Of a stretch of DNA of 64,000 nucleotides, positions 43,257 to 51,871 are shown piece after piece (the first letter of the stretch is position 1; each line of letters starts with the position of its first letter). Below the pieces are notes generated by a model. That model was not told the origin of the DNA and ran no database searches. It was given only the letters and a program-made list of their open reading frames with translations. The stretch is from Streptomyces nodosus (GTDB taxonomy: Bacteria > Actinomycetota > Actinomycetes > Streptomycetales > Streptomycetaceae). A program made the position numbers and the translations under genes. Location: contig NZ_CP023747.1 in NCBI RefSeq assembly GCF_008704995.1, forward strand, positions 1,948,501 through 2,012,500, in the 5' to 3' direction.

Positions 43257-44877
43257 CCTGCGCTCGATCGATCCGCCATTCGTTGCTCCGGGTCCATCCG
43301 GTGTCGCGGTCCGTACCCGGCTCAAGGCGATCACGACTGAGGACGAGAAGGTGCTCAGGCTGGTCGGTGACCACTTGGGGACGCTGGCCGGGCGTGACCT
43401 CAAGGCCCGCTGTGCGGCCGGTCCGGAGCACGACACCGGCCAGTGGGCAGAGCGAAAGCGCACCCTGACGCTGGAGACGTCGTCCCGCTGGGCCGGGAGC
43501 ATCACCAGGGCCACCCACGACCAGTGGGCGCTGTCCCGCCGCGCCCAGCTCGCCCACATCCAGAACCTGGAGGCCGGTGTCCGTACGATTGCGCACCGGC
43601 TGTCCCTCCAGATCGGGGAGAAGGGCACAAAGCAGGCGCCGGGCGGATACCGGACGAAGCAGGAGTGGTTCGCCAAATCCCGCCGCCTGCACGTGCTTGA
43701 GGACCGGCTGACTGCCGAGCGAGCCGACCGTGAGGCCGGGCGCGTCCGGGTGGTCCGCGGCGGCGCACGCCTGCTCGGCACCCGGCACAATCTCACGACC
43801 GCGAACCTGACCGAGACCCAATGGCGTGAGCGCTGGCAGGCCGAGCGCCGGTTCCTCCAGGCGGACGGCGAGTCGGGCAAGCGGTTCGGGAACGAGACGA
43901 TCCGCGTCACCCCTGACGGGGAGGTCAGCATCAAGCTGCCCGGCCCACTGGCTCATCTGGCCAATGCCCCATGCGGCCGGTACCTCCTCACCGGCACCGT
44001 GGTGTTCCACCACCGGGGCGACGAATGGGCCGACCGCGCCGTGGGCAACCGGGCGGTCGCCTACCGCATCCACGAAGACGTGCAGCGCGGCCGCTGGTAC
44101 CTGACCGCCTCCTGGACTATCCCACCGGTCAAGACCGTTCCCCTGACTCAGGCCCGCGCCAAAGGGCTGATCGGCGTGGACACCAACGCCGACCACCTGG
44201 CCGCCTGGCGGCTCGACCGGCACGGCAACCCCTGTGGTGAGCCCCGAAGGTTCTTCTTCGACCTCTCCGGCACCGCCGATCACCGTGACGCGCAGGCCCG
44301 GCACGCCCTCATCCGGCTCCTGCACTGGGCAGCCCGGCACACACTCGCCATCGGCATCGAAAACCTGGACTTCAGCGCGGAGAAGACCAGGGAGAAACTC
44401 GGCCGCCGCAAACGGTTCCGCAAGCTGATCTCCGGCATGCCCGTGAGCAAGCTGCGCGCCCGGCTCGTCAGCATGGCCACCGAACTCGGCCTGACGATCA
44501 TCGCCGTGGACCCCGCCTATACCTCGATGTGGGGCGCCCAGCACTGGCAAAAGCCCCTCACCAGCAACACCAGGAAGACCACCCGCCACGACGCGGCAGC
44601 CGTGGCGATCGGCAGGCGCGCCCTGGGACACCCGGTCCGGCGACGGACGGCACCGCCCCCGCACGACCAGAGCGATCGTGCGGGGCATCGGACCGTCCAG
44701 GCCCGACCAGGCGTCCCCGGGCGTGAGGAAACCCACCCCTCTGTCCCCGGACAACGGGCACGACCCGCTGCACCGGACGTGAGAGCGAAAGTGGGAGACC
44801 AGTGTGCCCAACACCGTTCGGGGCACGCGGCTGAGCACGGGTCCCGGCAACAGGACTCACTCCCACTCAGTCTTTAG
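43249..44877 (+). CDS. tnpB: TnpB RNA-guided nuclease-like protein without a zinc ribbon
   Basis: This 542-residue TnpB protein is of the IS607-associated type. The RuvC acidic residues are present: D311 in LIGVDTNADH, E371 in IGIENLDF and D448 in TRHDAAAVAIGR. Between E371 and D448, where TnpB normally carries a four-Cys zinc ribbon, this protein reads YTSMWGAQHWQKPL with no Cys. After the catalytic Asp there is a 90-residue basic tail containing DQSDRAGHRTVQARPG; this DNA probably doubles as guide-RNA sequence. The GTG at 43249 overlaps tnpA. Known TnpB proteins cut DNA guided by RNA from the element's right end. Confidence 0.85.
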   Translation: MADLRSIDPPFVAPGPSGVAVRTRLKAITTEDEKVLRLVGDHLGTLAGRDLKARCAAGPEHDTGQWAERKRTLTLETSSRWAGSITRATHDQWALSRRAQLAHIQNLEAGVRTIAHRLSLQIGEKGTKQAPGGYRTKQEWFAKSRRLHVLEDRLTAERADREAGRVRVVRGGARLLGTRHNLTTANLTETQWRERWQAERRFLQADGESGKRFGNETIRVTPDGEVSIKLPGPLAHLANAPCGRYLLTGTVVFHHRGDEWADRAVGNRAVAYRIHEDVQRGRWYLTASWTIPPVKTVPLTQARAKGLIGVDTNADHLAAWRLDRHGNPCGEPRRFFFDLSGTADHRDAQARHALIRLLHWAARHTLAIGIENLDFSAEKTREKLGRRKRFRKLISGMPVSKLRARLVSMATELGLTIIAVDPAYTSMWGAQHWQKPLTSNTRKTTRHDAAAVAIGRRALGHPVRRRTAPPPHDQSDRAGHRTVQARPGVPGREETHPSVPGQRARPAAPDVRAKVGDQCAQHRSGHAAEHGSRQQDSLPLSL

Positions 44878-44881
44878 GAAC
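44640..44881 (+). ncRNA. Predicted omega (reRNA) guide RNA scaffold of the tnpB element
   Basis: TnpB systems make a guide RNA from the 3' part of tnpB through the right end of the element, with the guide taken from the flanking DNA. Here the scaffold would lie in the coding tail after D448. The guide would begin at about 44882 (GGTCGGAGCTCGCC...), which is pectinesterase sequence. This is inferred from family knowledge; its exact start cannot be read. Confidence 0.35.
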
Positions 44882-45742
44882 GGTCGGAGCTCGCCACCCA
44901 GGGGCGGGCCAGCTTGTAGAAGGCGTCCGGCGCCGCACTGCTGATCCGGCTCCCGGTGACAGGAAGCCGCGCGGGTCGGCGACCGCGGTCGAGGGCGCGA
45001 AGACGAAGCCGTACGGCGCCCCGGCCAGATCGGTCCGGTCGAGCGTCCGGAAGTGGCAGCCCTCGAAGACGGCGGTGGCCCGGCCGAAGACGAAGTCCAC
45101 ATCGCCCTCGACATAGCAGTCCCGGTAGTACTGCCGTGCGAAGACGCCCAGGGCCGTCGAGTCGGCGTAGAGCGTGTCCTGGTGGCCGAGGAATCTGCAC
45201 CCCTCGAAGGCGCTGCGGTCGCCCTGCACCTTGACGGCGACGGCCTGGGTGCCGGTGATCTCCGGGTGGTCGGCGCGCAGGAAGTCGTTGGCGAAGGTGA
45301 GATGACGGGCGGTGAAGCCGTCGGCCACCAGGGTGGTGGTGGCGGAGCCGGTGGTGCCGTAGGTGCCGCCGTCCGGCTTGGGAGTGCCGTTGGCGTGATC
45401 GTGGACGATCACCACGTCCCGGGGGTTCCCGGAGGCGCCGATCCAGGTCATCCCGGTGCGCGTGGCGTCGACGAGGACCTTCTCCCGATAGGTCCCCGGC
45501 GCGATCACCAGGGTGAATCCGGGGCCGCGCGCCGCGTCCACGGCGGCCCCCACCCCGGTGAAGTCCCCCGCGCCGCGCGGGTGGACGTAGAGGGTCCGCT
45601 CGTCGAGCCGGGCGGACGGGGAGCCGTACCGCCCGAACGCGCGGGACGCGGCGGACGCCCGGGCGGGGGCCGCGAGGCCGAGAGCGGTGACCGCTCCGGC
45701 GCTCGCGGCGAGAAAGGCCCGGCGTCCCCTGACGGACGCCAT
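44882..45742 (-). pseudogene. Pectinesterase, N-terminal part with a frameshift
   Basis: This piece encodes the signal peptide (RRAFLAASAGAVTALGLAA, possibly Tat-type) and most of a family CE8 pectinesterase: YVHPRGAGDFTGVGAAVDAA, GTYREKVLVD, ALGVFARQYYRDCYVEGDVDFVFGRA (split here), and YGFVFAPSTAVADPRGFL. At about 44960 one base is missing. The frame reads SPGAGS, whereas the next frame continues VTGSRISSAAPDAFYKLARP as the family requires. The IS607-type element then follows. The gene is therefore broken twice. Its start is two bases from the pectate lyase stop, so it was the last gene of the binding protein-lyase-esterase operon. Confidence 0.85.
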
Positions 45743-45744
45743 GG

Positions 45745-47073
45745 TCAGCAGACCTTTCCGGCGCCCGCACCGTGGTCGACGATCCCCGAAAGGGCCTGGG
45801 GGCGGTCGATCTTGGTGCGCAGGGTCGGCGTCCAGCCGGCGCCCGACTGGAGGGTCTCCTCCGGGAACGCCGCGTTGTGCACCGCGATCAGATCGGTGCG
45901 GGTGCCGTTGACGTAGTTGTCGGCGGCGGTGACGGGCGCCTCCTTCCACTTCTTGAGGATCAGGCCCGCGCCGACCCCCTTGGGCAGCGTGAAGGCGTTG
46001 TGCTCGGCGACCAGCTGGGACTCCATGCCGATGCCGAGGCTGTAGCCGTAGCCGGCGTTCGCCACATAGTGGTTGTTGTAGGAGTCGACCTGGCCGAAGC
46101 GGACCCGGGGGGCGCGCTCGACCAGGTTCGAGAACAGGTTGTGGTGAAGCGTGACCTTGAGGTGGCCGCGGTCGACGGCGGCCGTGGAGGCGCTGTCGCT
46201 GTTGCCGATGAGGATCGTCTTGTCGTGCTCGGTGAAGACGTTCCAGGAGACGGTGACCAGGTCCGCGCCCTTGACGATGTCGAGTTCACCGTCGTGCTGC
46301 TCGAAGATGCGCCCGTAGTAGTGCGGCAGCGTGCTGTTGGGGTGCTCCCCGTCGGTGAAGGTGTTGTGGTCCATCCAGACATGGGTGGAGCCGGTGATCA
46401 CCGCGCTGTCGTACTCCGAGTTCCAGTTGCCGTCCGCGGTGTCGGTGGGGTCCCACTGCGGAAAGCAGTCGAGGGGGCTCTCCAGGGTGAGGTTGCGGAC
46501 GATGACGTTGTCCACGTTCTTGATCTGGAGGCTGGCGCCCTTGAAACCGGCGTCCTTGCCGACGCCCACGATGGTGGTGTTGGCCGGGACGAACGCCTTG
46601 ATGTAGGCGTCCTGGAGGGCGGCGGAGGCGCGGCGCAGACCCTCGGGGCTGTCGGCGGGCTCGCCCTCCAGGTCGGTGTCGCGGCCCCAGTTCTCCGGGG
46701 CGTAGGTCGTCAGATAGGTGTCGAAGTCGTAGCCGGGCGCCTCGAAGGAGGAGCAGCTCGGCCCATCGGCGTCGATCATGCCCTTGACCTTGATGATCCT
46801 GGGCGCGGTGCCACCGCCGGCGAGGGCCGCCTTGAACTCCTCCCAGGTGGTGACGGTGCGGACGTTCGCGGAGGCGGCGGCCGCACCGCCGGTGGTGCCG
46901 GTGCCCTGGGAGCCCCAGCCGTCGTTCTTGCCGAGGGTCTGGTGGGCGAGGTCGCGGGACAGGGGCTGGGCGGCGTGGGCGGCGGGACCGGCGACGGCGA
47001 GGACGAGGGCGGTGCAGCCGAGCAGTGCGGTCATGGTGCGAGTGGCATGCCCATGCCATGTCTGGGTGCGCAT
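45745..47073 (-). CDS. Secreted pectate lyase (polysaccharide lyase family 1)
   Basis: This 442-residue exported enzyme cleaves polygalacturonate by beta-elimination. The signal peptide runs to about residue 34 (ALVLAVAGPAAHAA). The parallel beta-helix shows the family 1 motifs DNVIVRNLTLESP, DSAVITGSTHVWMDHNTFTD (calcium site Asp residues) and RAPRVRFGQVDSYNNHY (catalytic Arg region). AAGGAGAG lies upstream of the ATG at 47073. It follows the sugar-binding protein gene by about 160 bases on the same strand. Confidence 0.93.
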   Translation of the reverse strand: MRTQTWHGHATRTMTALLGCTALVLAVAGPAAHAAQPLSRDLAHQTLGKNDGWGSQGTGTTGGAAAASANVRTVTTWEEFKAALAGGGTAPRIIKVKGMIDADGPSCSSFEAPGYDFDTYLTTYAPENWGRDTDLEGEPADSPEGLRRASAALQDAYIKAFVPANTTIVGVGKDAGFKGASLQIKNVDNVIVRNLTLESPLDCFPQWDPTDTADGNWNSEYDSAVITGSTHVWMDHNTFTDGEHPNSTLPHYYGRIFEQHDGELDIVKGADLVTVSWNVFTEHDKTILIGNSDSASTAAVDRGHLKVTLHHNLFSNLVERAPRVRFGQVDSYNNHYVANAGYGYSLGIGMESQLVAEHNAFTLPKGVGAGLILKKWKEAPVTAADNYVNGTRTDLIAVHNAAFPEETLQSGAGWTPTLRTKIDRPQALSGIVDHGAGAGKVC

Positions 47074-47231
47074 CGGTGCGTCTCTCCTTGAGTGGACGGT
47101 AGGTGGTGTCCGGGATGCTTCAGGTCGAGCGGGGGTGCCGCGCCCCGGGAAGGGGCGCGGAACCGTGGCGCCGGGCGGCCCGGCCGCGGGGACACGGCCG
47201 GCCGCACGGGCGCCGGACGGGAACGGGATGC

Positions 47232-48572
47232 CTATCCCTGCTGCTGCTTCCACTCGGCCTGCGCCGTGTTCAGCTGCTCGGCCAGCGTGTCCAGGAACGC
47301 CTTGGGCGTCATCTTGCCGAGCAGCACCTTCTGGAAGTTGGGCTCGTTGTCGGCCTTGGAGATGGTGTTCCAGTCGGGCAGGTAGTACGGCAGCTGCACG
47401 ATCTTGGTGCTGGAGCCGTTCAGCGCCTCGGCGGCGAGCTTGGTCGCCTCGGACTTCTGGACCCAGTCGTCGCCCGCGGCCTCGGTGTTCGCCGGGACCT
47501 GGCCCGCCGTCTCGTTCCACTTGCTGTTGGACTCGTGCGAGGCCGCGAACTCGATGAACGTCCAGGCCGCCGCCTTGTTCTTGCTGGACTTGAACAGGCC
47601 GAGTCCGTCGACGGGGTTGGAGACCTGCACCCGGGTCCCGTCGTCCAGCGTCGGGTTGGGGATGCCCCTGAACTTGTCGGCGCCCAGGGCGTCCAGGTGG
47701 TTCTGGTAGGAGCCCAGGTTGTGGCTCAGCATGCCGATGGTGCCGCTGTCCCACTGGGCGACCATCTTGGTGAAGTCGTTGTTGACGTCGGCGGCCGGGG
47801 TGTCCTTCTTGTAGAGCCCGGCGTACTTCGCGAGCGCGGCCACGTTCTTGGGGTCGTTGACCGTGGTCGTGTCGCCGTTCCAGAACGAGGTGATCCCGCT
47901 CTGGCCGTACATGGCGTCCAGGGCCTGGGCGATCGAGCCCTCGCCGCCGCGGATGGTGTAGCCGAACTTGTTCCTGCCCTTGTCGCTGAGCTTGCCGGCC
48001 GCCTCGTAGAACTTCGACCAGGTCTCCGGGGCGTCCAGACCGGCGGCCTTGAACAGGTCGGTCCGGTACCACAGGGTCCCGTTGTTGGCGGAGGTCGGCA
48101 CGGTGTACGTCGTGTCGCTGCCGCCGGCGGCCTTGACGCTCTCCAGGAACTTCTGGTTGAGCTGCTGGTTCAGCGGGCTCTTCGCGATCCGGCCGTCCAG
48201 CGGCTCCAGGGCGTTCTGCGCGGCGATCTCGGCCAGCATCGCGGTGCCCACCCCGCCGACGTCCGGCAGACCGCCGCCCTGGATGGCGGTGTCGTACTTG
48301 GACTGCACGCTCGCCGCGGGCACGCCCACATACTCGACCTTGATGTCCGGGTACTTCTTCTCGAAGTCGGCGATGATCTGCTTCCAGACGTCGGTGCGCA
48401 CACCGCCGTTGTTGTCCCAGAAGGTGATCGTGCCCTTGCCGGAGCCCTCGTCGCCCTTGCCCCCGCCGGCACCGCTGCCGTCGTCGCCGCAGGCGGTGGC
48501 GGTGAGCGCGAGCACGGAACCCAGGGCGACGGCCAGGGCGGCACGCCTGCTTCTGTGATTGCTGATCTTCAT
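47232..48572 (-). CDS. Sugar ABC transporter substrate-binding lipoprotein (family 1)
   Basis: This 446-residue lipoprotein binds a sugar or oligosaccharide outside the cell. The signal peptide ends VLALTATAC, followed by a Gly/Asp/Ser-rich linker. The mature part has ITFWDNNGGVRTDVWKQIIA, FEKKYPDIKVEYV, GTLWYRTDLFKAAGLDAPET and KNKAAAWTFIEFA, typical of family 1 binding proteins. It is first in an operon with pectate lyase and pectinesterase, so pectin oligomers are the likely ligand. An operator-like palindrome lies at 48650-48663 upstream. The permeases are encoded in a separate unit to the right, and no ATPase gene is nearby. Confidence 0.9.
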   Translation of the reverse strand: MKISNHRSRRAALAVALGSVLALTATACGDDGSGAGGGKGDEGSGKGTITFWDNNGGVRTDVWKQIIADFEKKYPDIKVEYVGVPAASVQSKYDTAIQGGGLPDVGGVGTAMLAEIAAQNALEPLDGRIAKSPLNQQLNQKFLESVKAAGGSDTTYTVPTSANNGTLWYRTDLFKAAGLDAPETWSKFYEAAGKLSDKGRNKFGYTIRGGEGSIAQALDAMYGQSGITSFWNGDTTTVNDPKNVAALAKYAGLYKKDTPAADVNNDFTKMVAQWDSGTIGMLSHNLGSYQNHLDALGADKFRGIPNPTLDDGTRVQVSNPVDGLGLFKSSKNKAAAWTFIEFAASHESNSKWNETAGQVPANTEAAGDDWVQKSEATKLAAEALNGSSTKIVQLPYYLPDWNTISKADNEPNFQKVLLGKMTPKAFLDTLAEQLNTAQAEWKQQQG

Positions 48573-48649
48573 TGGTCGGCTCTCTTCTTCTGGATCCAAC
48601 GGAGACATGAACGTGTGGGGGTCGGTGTTCCACGGCCTCACCACGAACC

Positions 48650-48663
48650 GGTAAGCGCTTGCT
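48650..48663. promoter_or_regulatory. LacI-type operator candidate upstream of the sugar-binding protein gene
   Basis: GGTAAGCGCTTGCT matches the palindrome at 52895-52908 at 12 of 14 positions and keeps the central AAGCGCTT. It lies about 80 bases before the binding-protein start. The rest of 48573-48841 shows no gene. Confidence 0.6.
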
Positions 48664-48841
48664 AAGAGGGCGCGTCCTTGCGGCTCCCCACAGGCGCAGG
48701 GGTCGGGCGGGCGGTGGTACAAGGGGGGCGGAGCGGTCGCCTCACCGGTGCGGGCGGGGCGAGGGGATCAGTCGGGGCGCCGGTGCGACGCCGGGGCCGG
48801 GGTGTGGTGGGGTCCGGGGCACGGGGCCGGGTCCGTAGGGG

Positions 48842-49687
48842 TCAAGGGCTCACCGCCTTCCCCACCAGGGCCGCGGCCTCGTCCCGGTCCCGTCGGCCGT
48901 CGGCGACGACGGTGACGATCCGGCGCACGACCGTGTCGCCGGGGGCCATCGGGAGCCGCTCGTCGAAGGCCAGGGAGGAGCCCACCCCCGGGTACTCACC
49001 GGACCGTACGAACCACGGGTCCCGCCGGGTGTCCTCGGTGGCCCCCGCGAAGACCAGGGTCCAGGCGGTGCCGGCGAGGGCGACCCAGTCGGCCCGGGTG
49101 CCGTGGACCTCCGCCTCGCCCTCGCGTCCGGCGGTGAAGACCCGGGGGGCCTCGGCCTCCTTGCGGGCGCGCCAGAAGAAGCCGCCGTAGGCCGCTCCGG
49201 GACGCCCGTTGGTGGCGGGGCTGCCGATCGACAGCGGATCCGGCGTCACATTGGTGAGCGAGAAGGTGAAGTCCAGCGCCCAGGCGTCGCCGCCGAGTTC
49301 GGTGGTGGTGACGGTCCGGCGCTCGCGCAGCAGTTCACGGCCCGCGGCCACCCAGCGCAGCTCCTCCGTGAAGCCGTCCGGGTCGCGGAGCGGGAAGGCG
49401 GTGTGCCGCTGGGCGCCGTGGTTGTCCAGCTCGGTCGGGCCCCGGTCGCGGACGAAGGTGCGCCCGCCCCAGAAGTTGTGCCCCTCGACATCGGGAACGG
49501 CGACACCGACGCCGAGGTGGTGCGGATGGTCGGCGGGGCTCAGCTCGGTGACGGCCGTGCCCGCCAGGGTGGTGACCGGGTGCAGATAGGGGCGCGGGGA
49601 GAGCCGGGCGGACAGCTCGGGACGGACGGTGTAACGGGCCACCGGCCGGCCCGCCGCGCGCAGCACCAGGGTGTCGTCGGTCGTCAT
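48842..49687 (-). CDS. PmoA-like (DUF6807) protein
   Basis: This 281-residue protein resembles the family annotated as methane-oxygenase PmoA-like or DUF6807, which is common in carbohydrate clusters of actinobacteria. Segments are RPYLHPVTTLAGTAVTELSP, ADHPHHLGVGVAVPDVEG, FWGGRTFVRD and GSPATNGRPGAAYGGFFWRA. No signal peptide or membrane helix is visible, so the methane link of the name is misleading. The ATG at 49687 overlaps the oxidoreductase stop. Coupling to a Gfo/Idh/MocA oxidoreductase suggests a shared sugar-modifying reaction. Its activity is unknown. Confidence 0.8.
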   Translation of the reverse strand: MTTDDTLVLRAAGRPVARYTVRPELSARLSPRPYLHPVTTLAGTAVTELSPADHPHHLGVGVAVPDVEGHNFWGGRTFVRDRGPTELDNHGAQRHTAFPLRDPDGFTEELRWVAAGRELLRERRTVTTTELGGDAWALDFTFSLTNVTPDPLSIGSPATNGRPGAAYGGFFWRARKEAEAPRVFTAGREGEAEVHGTRADWVALAGTAWTLVFAGATEDTRRDPWFVRSGEYPGVGSSLAFDERLPMAPGDTVVRRIVTVVADGRRDRDEAAALVGKAVSP

Positions 49688-50838
49688 CGGATGCCCGCCT
49701 GTCGTGGACGGGGTGCCCACTCGGCACCCAGCTCGGAGTAGAGGGAGAGGGTGTCGGCGGCGGCCTCGACCAGTCGGTCGACGCCGGGGACGACCCGGCG
49801 GTTCTCGTCGGGGACCGGACGCCAGGCGCCCGGGGGCAGCGCGACCGGGTCGGGGGCCTGCCGGATCGCCTCCACCACCTTCATGAAGGCGCCCGTCGCG
49901 TCCGGGGGAACCAGCAGCCCGTCGCCTCGGGTGAGGTGCCGGACCAGGTTCTCCAGCAGATCCGTCCTGCCGTACTCGAACTCCTCGGGGCCGTGGCCGG
50001 CCCGCTGGAGCAGCATGCGGTCCTGCTTGTACCAGAAGGTGATCCGTCCGCTGCTGCCGTGCACCACGACATAGGGCTCGCCGGGGCGTTCGGCGCACAG
50101 GGTCACGGCGACGGTGACGGGCCGGTCCTGTGCGGTGGTGACCCGGACGCAGGAGGTGTCGTCGGACTCGATGTCGTTGGCGCGCAGCAGTTCGGTCTCG
50201 ATGCCGAGGACGTCCTCGGCGCGGGAGGAGCCGTTCAGGGCGAGGGCGGTGGCGACGGCGTGCGCCAGGGGGTTGGTGAGGGCGCCGTCGATCACATCGG
50301 CGCCGTTCAGCCGGCGCCGGCCGGCCCAGGGTGCGCGCCGGTAGTACGCCTCGTCGCGTGCCCAGGCCCCGGCGCCGCCGACCCCGGTCACCGTGCCGAT
50401 CGCCCCGTCGGAGATCAGCTCGGCGATCGCGGGCAGGGCGCCCGAGCCCAGCGACTGGAAGCCGATCTGGCAGACCACACCGGCCCGGGCGACCCCGTCG
50501 GCCATCCGGCGGAACTCGGCGTACGACGGGGCGGGCGGCTTCTCCAGGAGCAGATGGACGCCCCGCTCGGCGGCGATGAGCGCCAGGTCGGTGTGGGTGG
50601 GGATCGGGGTGCAGATCACGGCGATCCGGGCGGCGGTGGCGTCGAGGAGCGCTCCGAAGTCGGAGGACTGCGCCGGTTCGCCCAGCCCCGTCAGTTCCTC
50701 GCCGGTCAGGGGCGTCAGCTCGCAGATCCCCACGAGCCGTACCAGGCCCGCGTCCTGGAGCCGGCGGAGGTTGTCGAGGTGCCAGCGGCCGTGCCCGCGG
50801 GCCCCGGCGAGCACGACGGGCAGTGCGGTGTTCGTCAT
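49684..50838 (-). CDS. Gfo/Idh/MocA-family oxidoreductase
   Basis: This 384-residue NAD(P)-dependent oxidoreductase acts on sugars or inositols. The N-terminal Rossmann domain has VVLAGARGHGRWHLDNLRRL and AVICTPIPTHTDLA, then LLLEKPPAPSYAEF, the family EKP motif. The C-terminal beta-sheet domain begins about residue 125 (GFQSLGSGALPAIAEL) and includes the His in NPLAHAVATALAL. It follows the permease pair after about 130 bases and overlaps the PmoA-like gene. The substrate is probably a sugar delivered by the importer. Confidence 0.9.
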   Translation of the reverse strand: MTNTALPVVLAGARGHGRWHLDNLRRLQDAGLVRLVGICELTPLTGEELTGLGEPAQSSDFGALLDATAARIAVICTPIPTHTDLALIAAERGVHLLLEKPPAPSYAEFRRMADGVARAGVVCQIGFQSLGSGALPAIAELISDGAIGTVTGVGGAGAWARDEAYYRRAPWAGRRRLNGADVIDGALTNPLAHAVATALALNGSSRAEDVLGIETELLRANDIESDDTSCVRVTTAQDRPVTVAVTLCAERPGEPYVVVHGSSGRITFWYKQDRMLLQRAGHGPEEFEYGRTDLLENLVRHLTRGDGLLVPPDATGAFMKVVEAIRQAPDPVALPPGAWRPVPDENRRVVPGVDRLVEAAADTLSLYSELGAEWAPRPRQAGIR

Positions 50839-50971
50839 GGGGTCCTCCCGGATCCCGTGCCCGGTGCCGTCCTGCGGCCGTCCGCCCGGGCGCCGTCGGT
50901 CCCCCGCTGTGGGGCCGGCCGCCCGGCGGAGAGGCCGTGCACCGTGAGCGGGCCGCTCGGCCGATGGGTGC

Positions 50972-51871
50972 TCATCCCTTCACCGCCCCCGCGCTGAAGC
51001 CCGTGATCAGCCACTTCTGGATGAAGGCGAACACGATCACCACGGGCACGGCGGCGACGATGCCGCCCGCGGCCAGGGCCCCCAGGTCGACGCTGTCCGC
51101 GCTCATCAGGGTGTTCAGACCGACCGGGATGGTCTGCTTGCTCTGGTCGGACAGGAACATCAGAGCGAACAGGAAGTGGTTCCAGGCGTGCACGAAGGCG
51201 AACGAGCCGACGGCGATCAGCCCGGGCCGCAGCAGCGGCAGCACCACGATCCGGAAGGCGGAGAAGCGGTTGCAGCCGTCGACCCAGGCGGCCTCCTCCA
51301 GGGAGTACGGCACATTCTTGATGAAGCCGCTGATCAGGATCATCGACAGCGGCAGCTGGAAGACGGTCTCGGCGATGATGACGCTGCCCAGCGAGTTGAT
51401 CATCCGCAGATTGGCGAAGATCTGGAAGAGCGGGACCAGCAGCAGCGCGCCCGGCACGAACTGCGAGCACAGCAGGGCCAGCATGAAGCCGCGCTTGACC
51501 TTGAAGTCGAAGCGGGCCAGGGCGTAGCCGCCGGCCAGCGCGACCAGCGTCGTCATCACCAGGGTCGCGACGCCGACCAGCACGCTGTTGGTGAAGTAGA
51601 TGCCGAAGCTGCGCTCGGTCCACACCTTCTCGAAGTGCTCGAAGGTGATCGGCCAGGGCACCAGCGAGGTCGAGCCCGCCGGGCGCAGGGAGAAGAGCAG
51701 GATCCAGTAGAAGGGGACGAGGGTGAAGAGCAGATAGACCGACAGCGGCAGATAGATCTGCCAGCGCGGGACCTCGTCCCAGGCGCGGCGGGCGGTGCGC
51801 GGCCGGGGTCCGGGGGCGGGTGCGACGCGCTCCGGCGCGGGCGCGGTCCCGGTGATCTCCTTGGTGATCAC
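50972..51871 (-). CDS. Carbohydrate ABC transporter permease (MalG-like)
   Basis: This 299-residue membrane permease has about six helices and the MalG-type EAA loop SLEEAAWVDGCNRFSAFRIVVLP (read in two parts, EEAAWVDGC and RFSAFRIVVLP). A polar N-terminal tail of about 38 residues precedes the first helix. The GTG at 51871 overlaps the partner permease stop. Together they form the channel for the sugar-binding protein at 47232-48572. In Streptomyces such importers often share one distant ATPase, which fits the lack of an ATPase gene here. Confidence 0.92.
   Translation of the reverse strand: MITKEITGTAPAPERVAPAPGPRPRTARRAWDEVPRWQIYLPLSVYLLFTLVPFYWILLFSLRPAGSTSLVPWPITFEHFEKVWTERSFGIYFTNSVLVGVATLVMTTLVALAGGYALARFDFKVKRGFMLALLCSQFVPGALLLVPLFQIFANLRMINSLGSVIIAETVFQLPLSMILISGFIKNVPYSLEEAAWVDGCNRFSAFRIVVLPLLRPGLIAVGSFAFVHAWNHFLFALMFLSDQSKQTIPVGLNTLMSADSVDLGALAAGGIVAAVPVVIVFAFIQKWLITGFSAGAVKG

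Larger units (their letters stand above)
42593..44881 (+). mobile_element. IS607-type element (tnpA-tnpB) inside the pectinesterase gene
   Basis: This element of about 2.29 kb carries a serine-recombinase transposase and an overlapping TnpB gene, the layout of the IS607 family. As expected for that family, no terminal inverted repeats or target duplication are seen. The ends are inferred from restoring the pectinesterase frame and could be off by one or two bases. It interrupts the gene between the codons for SSD and EDP. Confidence 0.85.

Noticed and set aside
42589..44850. Very long minus-strand frame opposite tnpB
   Set aside because: It is an antisense shadow caused by high GC. The plus strand has clear TnpA and TnpB motifs.
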